64,000 nucleotides of DNA from Grammothele lineata (lineage: Eukaryota > Basidiomycota > Agaricomycetes > Polyporales > Polyporaceae): positions 1 to 64,000 of the forward strand of contig NDFF03000172.1 in assembly GCA_002150815.3 (NCBI GenBank), written 5' to 3'. Both the position numbers and the translations under genes were made by a program. The notes under the pieces are model-generated. The model worked only from the letters and a program-made list of their open reading frames with translations, was not told the origin of the DNA and did no database searches. Shown here piece after piece: positions 37,650 to 48,590 of the stretch (position 1 is its first letter; every line of letters starts with the position of its first letter).

Positions 37650-38761
37650 GTTGGTGGTGGTAACACGATTCTGTTGCGGCGAGAACTTGAAGGGGAAGGA
37701 CGAGACGACAAGCTGAGCTTCACGAAGGGAGCGCGGAAAACATGCTGGATTGGGCGACGCGGAAGTGCCCGCCGAGGTGCGTACGTACGCCGCCCATGTG
37801 GACACGGTTCCACCCAGAGAGTTATAGTTCGGACCGCAGCACGGCGTCGAGGAGAAGTCCGAGTCTGCGAACGCGACGCGCGGGAGACGCTTGGAAAGCC
37901 AGATTGAAACTCCGATCGCGGAGACTCAAACCGCCCTTCGGCACGCGCCTCGTTCCATTCCGCCGATGTTCTCCGGCGTTGGCTCAAAGGAAATTGGAAG
38001 CACTTCTCAACTGTCGAACGCAAGTCACGTCGCGTTACTGGATAATTCTAGCATGCAAGTTGCTATACCCTATGCTTAGACGTGAGTGACTCCATCGCCG
38101 GCTTCTTCTTCCTCGGACCTTTTCGAACCCCTGAAGTTTACTCGTGTAGTCGCCGGTACCCTTGCGCAGCCGTAACAACTTCTATCATCTCAACGTGCGC
38201 GAGGTCAATTACGCTACTAGTAGCTCCTCGGCTATCTGTCTCAGTTCCCACTCTCATCGCAAGTGCACATGGCCAATAGTATTCTATGCGCGAACCCATT
38301 GGCTGCAGGAAACACCGGTCATATAGGAGACACCCGCCACACGTCGGCCGCTCCTTGAAAACTCGATAACTGAAGATTGATACACCGCCTGCTCGGGGAT
38401 TGACCATTATCGCTGCCGCATCGACCGTAAAACCGTGCAAATTGCAATGTCACTACGAATCCGGGACGAGTCTCTCCGTAACCATCCGGTGCTGGAGAAA
38501 TAACACCCGTGTTTCGCCGTCGTCATTCTATGGCGTTTCCCTCGGAAACTTACGCCGCTGACTGGACGCCGCACTTCTCTGCTGAGTGTGGCGCATGGGC
38601 CGTGCGCCGAGCGGAGCTTCTCGGATGTACCGTACAACTGGTATGTCTCCGTCTCTATCCTCTATATATCTCTCGTTGGAGAGTGGCACGAGGTTCCATA
38701 CGAGGATCTCTTTCTCTCACAGCTTCCAAAGACCGCTCACTAATACCTCGATCAGAGAGAC
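37650..38761. other. Divergent intergenic, P450-A' / DUF6534'
   Basis: This is the upstream region of both genes. A short exon-like stretch near 38530-38640 (MAFPSETYAADWTPHF) ends in a possible donor but cannot be joined to a recognisable protein. The 18-base cluster motif was not found here. Confidence 0.4.
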
Positions 38762-40696
38762 ATGTCGGACGCCACGCCAAATCTTGTCCTGACGATCGGA
38801 ATGCTCGTCGTTGGTACCTATATCTCAACGGCGTACGTTGCAGCTCGGTATCACGCTGATACTTCGCTTACGTATGATGCCCAAAGACTCTACGGTCTTA
38901 TAGTATTCCAGACGTATAGGTATTTCCAGCTTAGCAAGGACTCGGATTCTTGGGGGATTCAAGCATACGTAGGTCCGAATTGCAGCTTTTTGTCGACACG
39001 CAACGCTGACATTCATCTACGTCTTCAAAAGGTGGTCCTCGTGTGGTATGTATGACCAACATATTTAGGTTGACTCGAGGCTGATGTGCTTGGCAGGGCT
39101 ATGGAAACTGTACATGTCTTCATTGAAGACCAATACATCTTCCATACCATCACAGTTGACTTCGGGGATTATAGCGCGCTAGGAACTACCAGACCGTGAG
39201 TTATATCGCAATGTCCATGTTGAGAGAGCGCTGAGGTGACCACGAACGACGTCTCAGTATCGACGACGTAAGTTATCATTTGATAGCACATGAAGAGCTC
39301 GTGCTAATATGATCTAGGTCACGACGATTTTCGCAGTACGTGGAAAACAGTTCCATATATATCGGTTCACTGAGAGAGACGTATAGGCATTGGTCTCGTT
39401 CCTTGTACACTTGTGAGTCGCTCGCCCTACCTCCGCTTATCTGGATTGACGTGTAGCGCACGCCAGGTTCTACGTCCGCCGTCTATGGATCCGTTGAGTG
39501 ATTCCTTTCTGGTAAGCGTTACGAGCTCTTAACCGCGTCTTTCTGCACAGTCAGCAACAACCAGAAAATCCTCACGGGTACAGTGGTGCGTTTAAGCGGC
39601 GGCCTTCCACACAACACTAATCTGACAGACTTCTTGCAGCTTGTGCTGACTTTCTGCAACCTGGGATTCGAACTAGGTGCGCTCTTGTCTTAACGTTAGT
39701 TCTATAACATACTCTAACGTTCACCTCCGCCAGCTTCCGCCGCCCTAACGTGAGCGCCCCACAACACCGCGCTCCGTCCCGCTCCTCATACATTCCAACA
39801 GCGTCAAATGGCCGCGCTTCTCCCAATTCGTCATGATCCTGGTACGTCCGACATACCCCATGCACGCGCACGCCGTCGTTCCTGAATGTCGAACCCCCGC
39901 TGCGCATATGCGTATATGCCGGCAGCCGTACTTCGAGACCGCGCTCGCGTTCGCCGCGGCGGTAGATATCATCATCGCGATCGCGATGACGTACTTCCTG
40001 CGCAGGCATCGTGGGCACATCAGGGCGTACGTATTCTGTATTCGCACTTCGGGAGAACTCGTCTTAGCGGGACGTCTTTCGCTGCGGCTCATACTTATGT
40101 TTGCTGCGCAGGACGAACTCGCTTATTCAGAAGATTACGACCTACACAATCGCTACGGGGGCGCTGACGAGGTGAGCACGCCTAGAACCTCAACGACCTC
40201 TTTGGTATTGCTAAGGCGAGCTTCGTCATCGCTATAGCGTGTTCAACATAGTCATCCTTGTGACAGTACGTATTCTACCGGTCCAATTGACTCTTCGCAC
40301 GTGGCTAAACAAATGCATGGTTCACAGTTCGTTACCATGCCGAACAACAACATCTGGCTCGGAGTATACGACTTTCTTCCCAATCGTACGATTCTCGTTA
40401 ATGACTTCGACATCCATTCACTCATACGCCATAACACCTTTCAGTGTACGCCAACTCCCTCCTCGCAATGTACGTCATACATTGCGCAATCCGTCTTAGG
40501 AGAGTGACTGACATCTCCGCACAGGCTAAACTCGCGCGAGACCCTCCGCGCGCAGAGGTTCGCCCCCGGAACGGCGTGCACAATACCCACGGACATCGCC
40601 CTGAGAGGTGTCCGCCGGGAGAACGACTCGGATCGGTCTGGGCGGTTCGATGATGGGGACTCTAAGATACACAGCGAGGTGTGTGTGCGGATATAG
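38762..40696 (+). CDS. DUF6534-type seven-transmembrane protein, right arm (possibly broken)
   Basis: Exons mirror the left copy: MSDATPNLVLTIGMLVVGTY, LYGLIVFQTYRYFQ, AMETVHVFIEDQYIFHTITV, ALVSFLVHL, FYVRRLW, CNLGFELG, FETALAFAAAVDIIIAIAM, TYFLRRHRGHIRA, YANSLLAM spliced to LNSRETLRAQ, and a polar tail ending in SEVCVRI. After FYVRRLW (about 39480) the matching frame seems to continue one base out of phase (LSDSFL), so this copy may carry a frameshift. Family role is unknown. It stands between P450-A' and P450-B', whereas the left copy is next to the hydrolase. Confidence 0.6.
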
Positions 40697-41863
40697 ACGT
40701 CCCGAATCGACGTTTGGGACAGAGAGGAGGCTGACCAGGCGATTGGTGTGAACAGATAACGTTTGCTGTACCACAGACGGCGGTTGGAGGGTCTGCGACG
40801 CTGGTTACACCGGAGCGTGTATGAGGATAGCGATACGTTTGCGACTTTTTGGAGTGCGCGCGCTGATACTGTGGTAGGAAACGTTATGAACTACGACATC
40901 TCTTGTGATCATGGCTTTATAATAATTGTACGATTGCTTCTTGTATCAGAGGGAATAAGTTGACAGATCGTAGGACGAGTATCCAAACTCGCACAAATTC
41001 GTAGATTCTCAGACGCAGTGGTAAGTCCCCGGTTACTGAACATGCACTACTCACACGTTCAACACGAGATGCTCCAGACGAAGCGATAGGCAATGCGGCG
41101 CACCAATGATTCATATATCAGAATTTCAGGGAGTAGCCACTCCAGAAGGGACCCTCAGCTCCGCCCTAGACGTTAATACAACACCAGGCCATGATCAGCA
41201 TCCGGAGAGCCTGTAGACGGCGAGTTGGGACCTCGGATACCTCCCGCTCCGCGCATGAAGGTTCGTGATACATGAGGACAGACGCAAAGACCCTTGATGA
41301 TGCATGAGCGGATAGAACCAGGAATTCCATGGCGAACCAGCGAAGAAGACTTCAAGCGGAGTAGTGCGGCGGCGGCGGCGACAACTTCATTCCGAGCAGT
41401 GGTGTGCGTGCCAACTAGGATAAGCACAGAGAAGAACAAAGCCTGAGGTTCTGGCCTTCTCGCCGCCGTGTTCGGAGAGCTTGGGGTTGCGCAGTAGTGT
41501 GAGAGTCAGAGACGAACTCGTTCTGAGCTTCCGTTACGACGAGTGCGGTCGTAGGAGGTACTCGGCTTAGAACACCGGTCTTCGGGCGAGATGTGGCCGA
41601 GCACATGACGTCATGGAGTTGTCGGCCGGTACCGGCGCCTCGGAGCACTGCACCGCGCCCGGCTTCAACCCAAACCTCGACTCCGGTCGCATCTACGTTC
41701 TGCACATCCTGTCGCCTTCCACGCCCTGCTTCCGTCTCAAGTTCTATCACATGTACCACAGTATTCATGGCAACTTCATCATGGTCATTCAAACCTTGCG
41801 ATCTCCGAAGTTATCTACAGCTCACATCTGAATGACGACCGACTCTAACACGGCCGTGCCCTC
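40697..41863 (-). pseudogene. Unclear degenerate coding stretch (possible isochorismatase-like piece)
   Basis: On the minus strand, 41800-41150 reads with few stops. It contains PTTALVVTEAQNEFVSDS, which resembles the first strand of isochorismatase-type hydrolases (typically ALLVIDMQNDF), followed by ILVGTHTTARNEVVAAAAAL. The expected catalytic cysteine region is not visible. The opposite strand also has an open stretch (NLDSGRIYVLHILS), so strand and identity are uncertain. The rest of this interval shows nothing. No equivalent exists in the left arm. Confidence 0.25.
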
Positions 41864-42087
41864 CATCAGGAATAAATTGCCTGGCCTTAGATCCGCCTTA
41901 TCCTGTCTTAATCCCCTGAGTCGTCTGCGAGCTCACCTTATATGGTCTGAAACCGTCTGATTTCATCTGTTTTAGCCTTATTTTGAACTTGAAAGCGAGC
42001 AAAAATGTATGAAAAGACAATTTAAGACGCAATAAGACCACTCAGACAGGTCAAGGTGGGCAAAGGACGCGGAATTTATTGCTGATG
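41864..42087. mobile_element. MITE-like element with 15-base terminal inverted repeats
   Basis: CATCAGGAATAAATT at the left end and the reverse complement CATCAGCAATAAATT at the right end form terminal repeats with one mismatch. Subterminal runs are also inverted (CCTGTCTTAATCCCCTGAGT against CCTGTCTGAGTGGTCTTATT). The element is about 224 bases, has no coding capacity and is AT-richer inside than the surroundings. A target duplication is not clear. It ends 32 bases before the P450-B' start codon. Confidence 0.5.
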
Positions 42088-42119
42088 TCCCTTGTGGCTT
42101 CTAGTGCTACTTTCTCGCC

Positions 42120-44251
42120 ATGAACGGTATTCTGCAACCATTACCTCTCCTCTTTCTCTGCCTCCTTGCTGCTTGGGTGCACAAGCGCCATCGCCTCGCG
42201 CAACGACTTCCCCCAGGTCCCCGCGGCAGCGAACGCCCCAAGCTCCAGTTGTTATGGACCAAGCAGTCCATGCTCTTCAGCAGCTGGAGTAAGACATACG
42301 GCATGTGTATTCTCTGTCCCCTTGCACAACGTACGTCTCCTGACACTGCTCCAAGGCAGCCCTGTAGTCTCGTTCAGCATCCTCGGCAACCATGTCGTCG
42401 TCATAAACACCCTCGATGCCGCCGAGGCGCTCCTCTCCAAGCGCGCCGCCGCTTTTTCCGACCGTCCCTCCCGCGTCATGACATACCTGTATGCCCCACG
42501 TTCCTTTGCACCCATCTACTCTTATGCATATACTCCTCGTTCGAACAGGACAGAATGCGACCTCGCGCTCGCGCTCCTCCCCTCGCAGGCCCACCCCAAC
42601 TTCAAACCGACGCGCCGGCGTCTGCACGACGCCATGAACGCGCGCGCGACGCTCAACCTCATTCCCGGTATGGAGCAAGCCGCGTTGCGCCTCGTTCTCG
42701 ATATCGCAGAACGGCCGACGGAGGCTTTGAAGTGCTTGCGGTTGTGAGTGTCGATCGTCCATGTTCGTCTTGGTTACGGGCATTCCTCATGGAGGAGTTG
42801 CAGGTCGTTCCTCCGTGCCGTGCTGAAGTTCTCTATCGGGTACGATGCGGTAAAGGATGATGATGAGCTCATGCTCCTCTCTGAGCGCGTTGGAGAGAAC
42901 GCGCTGGAGTTGTTGGAGAACTCATCTACGTCTTGGATCGAGCTATTCCCGATTTGTATGTCTTTCGTCTCCTCGTGGTGCATCGTGGCGTTGACGGTCG
43001 TACTAGTCAAATACCTTCCAACGTGGATGGCAGGTAGTGAGGTCGCGGACAAGGTCCACAGATATCGCACTGAAGTCCGCAAGCTCATCGCTATGTGCGA
43101 CACTCACGTTCGCAAGACTCTGGTGCGTCTAGCTTCAGCGCCTCCATTAAACACCGAACTGACCAGGACCTCAGGAATCTCCGGCGGGCCCACTGTCGTT
43201 TGCGGCGAACTTGTTGAAAGACTGTACGACCCCCCATGAACACCAACTCGTACAATACGCAACACTGTCTCTCACTGGTGGCGCCTACGGGCCGGTGCGT
43301 CTCTTCCCCCGTACCGACTGTCCGCAGCGTCGATGTAGTAGCTGATGTGGCACTCGTACAGCTCATCTCGTTTTCCTGGACGTTCCTGATGGGAATGCTC
43401 ATCAACCCCGACGCACAACGCAAAGCGCACGCTGAAATGGATGCCGTCGTCGGTCGCGAACGACTCCCAACTGTGGCTGACAGACCGGCCATGCCGTACC
43501 TCGAGGCGATCTTGACGGAGATGCTCCGCTGGTTGCCTTCGGCCACTTTAGGTGTGTCTATTCGATGTCTCGTTGTGTTGTGAGCTGACGCTTGTGAGTG
43601 TCCAGCGGTGCGAGTTATTCATCAAGACGAAGAGTGGAATGGGTACGTTCTTCCGGCGAAGTCGAAGATCCTCGCGAATATTTGGTGACCATGCCTTCAA
43701 TACCTCTCACTAAAGATGCATGATGCTCACGTGTGACTATTCTCTCTGATTGTCAGGGCGATGACCCACGACGAGGATCGCTTCCCAGATCCAGAGAAAT
43801 TCAACCCGGACAGGTTCTACGCGGGACCAGGGCCCGTATCAGACGCCATCCTCGACGAGCAGCGCGCGGTGCGCAGGATGGTCTTCGGCTTTGGTAGACG
43901 GTACGCCCCTCTAGAAATTACCCAACGCAGCTGTTAACAAACCCCATGTTCGTCCCGCAGGGTCTGTCCAGGCCAGTTCTACGCCGACGAAGCGCTGTGG
44001 GCAACAATCTCTTCCATTATAGCCGTCTATAACATCGAGACACTCGACGGCGGTCCTGTTCCGGAGCCTGTCGTCCAACCGACCACCATCGCGTACGTAA
44101 CTCATTTGTCGCAGTGTTAGCGCAGAAGTTAGAGCGCTGACGGAGCGTCCGCAGGCGACTGGCCCCCTTTCCCTGCAAACTTGTGCCGCGCTTTGACAGT
44201 GCTCTAGAACTCGCGCGGGCGGGTATCGTCGAGAATACGGGGACTGCGTAG
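42120..44251 (+). CDS. Cytochrome P450, copy B'
   Basis: Start MNGILQPLPLLFLCLLAAWV (anchor), hinge QRLPPGPRGSERPKLQLL, GSPVVSFSILGNHVVVINTL, RVMTYL, FKPTRRRLHDAMNARATL, SIGYDAVKDDDELMLLSE, LPTWMAGSEVADK, MLINPDAQRKAHAEMDAV, VVGRERLPTVADR, EMLRW (E-x-x-R), WNGYVLPAKSKILANIW, FNPDRFYAG, FGFGRR spliced to VCPGQFYADEALW with the heme cysteine, and a last exon ending ARAGIVENTGTA. It is the paralogue of P450-B. The I-helix lacks the usual acid-threonine pair (TGGAYGP spliced to LISF), exactly as in P450-B. The spliced frame is open throughout. ER monooxygenase; substrate unknown. A MITE-like element occupies its immediate upstream region. Confidence 0.85.
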
Positions 44252-44804
44252 GACTGTCGCAATGATGCTGGACACAGAAAGACTTGTATGACGAGATACG
44301 CAGCTTCAAGGTTCATCATGTCAGGCAGCCCCGTCGCCGATATTATGTCGATGATGTTGCTAAGCTAGGCAACGACATCGGGGATCCTCCCGATTTCCAC
44401 CGGCACAAACACATGCGAAAACGATACGTCATCTCCCTTGCTAATGGGGAAAGCAGCAGCTTCGTGGCGTTCCCAATCGGGCCGTAGTCAGGGTCCTGAA
44501 GAAACTCGCCCCTGAACTTGAAATATAAGGTTCAGCGTTCGACGCCCTTCGTCACAGAGTCTCTGCGCGGTCACGATCACGGCGGAGATGCCACAAAGTG
44601 GTTGGGCTTCTTTCACCGGCGCGCGCGGCCTCGGGGAGTAACCGGTGGGCCGCCGCCCATGGATCTTGTCGAGCGTTCGCCGCCCACTCACCGGGCGGGA
44701 CGCCCGAGCCTCACTATGTCTCTTACCCATGTCTCGTCTTCGTCCTCATCCACCCTCGACCTACTATACCTTGTACACATCTCCCCAAGACCCCTGCTCG
44801 TAGA
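44252..44804. promoter_or_regulatory. Right hydrolase promoter with shared elements
   Basis: This is the inverted counterpart of 20030-20410. The 18-mer is on the minus strand at 44454-44471 (CAGCAGCTTCGTGGCGTT on +), 334 bases before the ATG; in the left arm the distance is 328. Homology to the left arm continues almost to the P450-B' stop codon, placing a rearrangement breakpoint between about 44251 and 44290. Confidence 0.6.
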
Positions 44805-46246
44805 ATGGTTCAAGCAACGGATTTCACGCTCACCGGATCTGAGGAGGACGGTGCTCTGAGCCTCAACTTCATACGCTACCGCCCTGACAGCCATCCCCGG
44901 CGTACTACCCACAACCAGCGCGGTATCGCGCTGTTTGCTCTGCACGCCGTCGGGTCTCGTGAGTACTGCCTTATGTCCCGCGTGGTGCTTTCCTTATGCT
45001 CGCGCTCACCCCATTTGCGTCACAGACAAGGAGGCATGGCGCGCGACCGCGGAGGACCTCTTCGCGCAGCAAGCAGCTGCCCCGGCAGACACGTTCGTCG
45101 TCGAGGAGTTCTGGGCGATGGATTGCTTGAATCATGGGCGCTCGGCCGTATCGAACGACGCCCGGCTTGGAGAGTACCCCGACGGCTTTAGTAAGTCCTC
45201 GCACCCGTATGTCCGCTGTGCATATGAGCTGAAGGGCTACCGCCACCCGTCGCCCACCCTTCCTAGCTGCCCCGCAATGGGCGCGCACATCGCACAAGTT
45301 GTTTTCCTCAGGCCTGATCGCAAAGGGGGCAACCCTCGTGGGTATGGGCCACTCCGCGGGGGCGTGTGCTATGTAAGTTTCCTCCTTCGCCGTTCCCCTC
45401 GCCAAACGCTGCACTCGCCGCTATTTACCTCGCCAAGATCGTATCTCACCTTCCTCCTCAGAATATTCACAATGCTGGGATACCCCCTCCATCGCCTCCC
45501 ATTCTCGTCCATGATCCTCGTCGATCCCACCATGATGACGCGCGCGGGGTTCGCGCGTTTCATCCAGTCGGAGGCGGGCAGCGTCGCCCTTCGACGCGCG
45601 GAGGAGGCAGCGAAGGGCCGTAAAGACACTTGGCCATCGCGCGCGGCGGCGCACGAGTGGTTGGCGCGACGGGCGCCATGGAAGTATTGGGACACGCGCG
45701 TGCTGCAAGATTACGTTGTGCGTTTCGTCTCGTCTCGAGTTTCTTGTACTCTCCTTGCTGATCTGAGAACGTTATTTACGGTGCCTAGGACTACGCGCTC
45801 TGTGAGCTCCCGACGTACAGATACCCCGGACCGCGGCCTCAAGATGGCGCGGTGACGCTCGCGACTACGCGCGAGGCTGAGAACTTGGGTTACCGCTACA
45901 ATGAGAACGGATGGGTCTCCCTCGAGATCCTGACAGACCTGTGTGGCGCTATTCCCGTGCATACCATTCTGGGCGCGCGGCGGGACTTGATGTGCGTATG
46001 GTCCAAATTCTCGTCTGATTGAGGGCTCTCCTTCTCGTTCATTGTCAACTCGTAAGCTGACATTGTTACTGTGTTGCTAGCCCGGAGGAGACGCATAGAG
46101 GGATCATAGAGGGACGGAAGATGAAATCCGTCGCTGTTGTTCAAGGGGCCGGGCATCTGGTTGTGCAGGAGAACCCGCGAGGGCTGGCGTGTGCAATCTG
46201 GGACGCTCTTGTCAAGGATTATGGAGCACCTAGTAGTAAGCTTTAG
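44805..46246 (+). CDS. Alpha/beta-hydrolase, right arm
   Basis: Start MVQATDFTLTGSEEDGALSL. Spliced exons give GIALFALHAVGS, HKEAWRATAEDLFAQQAA, FWAMDCLNHGRSA, LIAKGATLVGMGHSAGACA with the nucleophile elbow GHSAG, YPLHRLPFSSMILVDPTMM, WDTRVLQDYV, LCELPTYRYPGP, TDLCGAIPVHTILGARRDLM and VQGAGHLVVQENP, ending GAPSSKL. The reading frame is open through all inferred splice sites, so both arms keep an apparently working copy. Its neighbours in this arm are P450-B' upstream and the dead FMN gene downstream. The substrate is unknown. Confidence 0.9.
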
Positions 46247-47182
46247 CCGCGAGTGTCCTGACCCGCGAAATGTGTAACGATAACTAGACGAGTCAACGAC
46301 GCACATGCGAGTAAGCATCCTTCCAGACATGTTTCAGCCATGTTCCGCCTCGCGCCTCTCGACCTTGACATTAACCGGGCGATAGCGGACTAACTGCTCC
46401 GAGATCAGGTCCTCGCGAACGCTTTGGGAAGAGAGGAGCACTGAGCCCGTGTCTTTAACTCGGCATGCTGAACAAATGGGGATATTTAGAGGAATTCAAA
46501 CTTTCAGAGACGTACTTGCAACAAGTGAAGATGACGCGGACGGCCGGTGCCACCACCGGTGGTCGCTTAGGACGACACTGAGGGCTACGGCAACCTCGGC
46601 TCAACCTCCGGCCCGGACGTTACACTCACGGGGATAGTGTTACAAATCCGTCACGCCAGTCACCGACCGCTCCGAGTCTCCTCCGACGCACTGCTCCTCT
46701 CTCTCGGGTTACGACTGGTATCCAACTCTCCGCTCGTCTCCCTTTCTCTGCTATAATCGTATCGTCGTCTACTGCTATCACCGACGTCCTCCTTACGCGC
46801 GTTAGATGGTGTCTACCCTCCCAGGAAGGCCCGTGAAGATGATCACGCTCAACTCAGTGAAGCTTGACGCGAGGTCTCTCCTTGGTCGATCCACAGACAG
46901 TTTCCGTTCCCGACACTCCATGCGCCGGTCACATCTCGCACTATCAGTGCTATTTCGCTATCTTCATCGGCACTTCGGAGGCTCTACCGACCCTCGACTG
47001 TCTCTTAACCTCGCCCACAGCCCCGCGCAACGTGTATCCACGTAATCGCGGGCATACTTCGCTCAAAAGTCAGGCTCAAACGAAAGACGGAAGTCATCTT
47101 GAAAACTGACACAGGCTCCAGACTTCTACGATGCGTCTTTCATACTTCCACCAGCCTCCTTCGCGCTATCAGCACGATCATC
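46247..47182. promoter_or_regulatory. Upstream region of the right dead FMN gene with conserved block
   Basis: Bases 46598-46620 and 46648-46672 are the reverse complement of the blocks at 18152-18216 and 10255-10335. The run GGGCATACTTCGCTCAAAAG near 47050 also matches the left arm. No gene is seen. Confidence 0.5.
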
Positions 47183-48590
47183 TTGTCGATTCCGCCAGAC
47201 GCGCCCCGCCGCGGGCGAGAATAATACTCACGGGGCCATGCAGGGCAAGTGGTCTGCTTATCCATGAGAACTCTTTGTGAGCAGGAATCCGTCTCGGCTG
47301 GGCTTCGCGAGCTTGGAGGCGTTCGAGTGAGCTGCGCTTGAGGTATCACAGGACTTTGCAAGTGCGTCGTTACACCATCCGCTCATACCTCACCTCTTCC
47401 TCATCCATTGTTTTATACAAGACTAGTTCAACTTGGTTTTGGGGGCTGTCAACACAAGTGTGACGTACTGCGCGAATGGGCGGGAGTTTTCCGAGCGGCG
47501 AACGTCTGACGGAAGCTGCGAAACATGACCTGCCGTCGTCTCGAGGTGCGTCGAGTTATCATTCCTTTCTGACATCTGTCCTCATTCCATATCCCACAGC
47601 TACCGTACGGAACAGACGACTCTGTTCAGCACCAATTACCCCGTCCCCCACCCCATCGCACCCACTGGCTGCCGAGGTATCCTCCACCCCTCCAGTGAGC
47701 TCGGTATCACACGGACGGCCGGTGCACTCGACATCCTGCTGGTACTGAGCGGCGCTGTCTTGCACTGGTTCCGACTCTACTCGACGCTCAACTCAAATGT
47801 CACCTGTCTGCTACTCGCGCGCGCGAAAAGCGCGGGGTACACCGCGCTGGTCGTCACCATCGACACGACGACGGTCTGTGGTTGGCCGCTTGCCCTGGGT
47901 GTAGGCTTCCTCCCGTTCGTACATGGGCTCGGTCGCGGGTCGTGCTCCAAGACACGGCGTCTATGGCGTTCCGGTGCAAGGAGCCTCTCTCGCACAGCAA
48001 CGACAGGTACGGGGGTACGATTGTCCTAGTATGATTCGGCGAAGGTGGACGAGTTGCTTGCTAGCGGGCACAAAACGGGCGATGGAGATGACAGGATTCT
48101 CGACGGCGTGGTGGAGGTAGGCGGTGAATGGGTTGTTCAGGACCTGGGAGGATGTAAAGTTAGGCGTCAAGATGCGTCTCGCCGGTGCCACTCTTACTAT
48201 CTACCCACATCGCGTTCTCCTGCTCTATCCCTGCTCTATTTCTCTTTCCCTCCCTTCCACCGTGCCCTCTGACTCACCCCATTCACCCCTTCCACAGGCG
48301 GTCGCCAGATCCACGGCCCGATCTCCGCCCTGTACGCCCTCTGCTCAGGTCAATACTATGTAGGCGAGTGGGAAATTCACGGTCCTGCTCGGTTCGGGCG
48401 TGCGCTCCGGCACGGACATGTAGCGCTCAGGCAGAGCTGTACATGAGTCTCTTCATCCTCATTGTTGTCGTTGTCGTCAATCTTATACTGCCAGGCATTC
48501 TATGCTTACACAGCCGGCGACGATCATGCTGATAGTCTGTCGTCCGATATCGTGTGGCATGGGGGGTTGGCGGTCAAGGCTGGGTCCTGA
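47183..48590 (+). pseudogene. Decayed FMN-dependent hydroxy-acid dehydrogenase, right arm
   Basis: The recognisable order is: TTG instead of ATG at 47183, a broken QGKWSAYP-like stretch with stops near 47260-47340, and degraded NYPVP-like and GVEDTS-region pieces. Then come FRLYSTLNSN, LLLARAKSAGYTALVVTIDT, GVGFLPFVHGLG, GGRQIHGPISALYAL near 48298, and a final SDIV...AVKAGS piece ending in TGA at 48588-48590. The nucleotide-binding C-terminal part after about 48360 is largely lost. It matches the intact gene at 7.9-9.7 kb and the dead left copy, and shares with the latter the loss of the start codon. Confidence 0.85.

Noticed and set aside
38530..38645. Resemblance of AELLGCTVQL to the ALLGCTVD segment of the CFA synthase-like gene
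   Set aside because: Only a few residues match, and the surrounding motifs of the enzyme are absent.
39360..39390. In-frame stop in the right DUF6534 gene (TAG at 39384)
   Set aside because: Comparison with the left copy shows this TAG is the end of an intron acceptor; both copies resume with ALVSFLVHL or AFISFFVHL.
39655..39700. Possible tRNA T-arm (minus strand GTTCGAATC)
   Set aside because: The stem bases do not pair and the sequence is explained by the DUF6534 exon encoding CNLGFELG.
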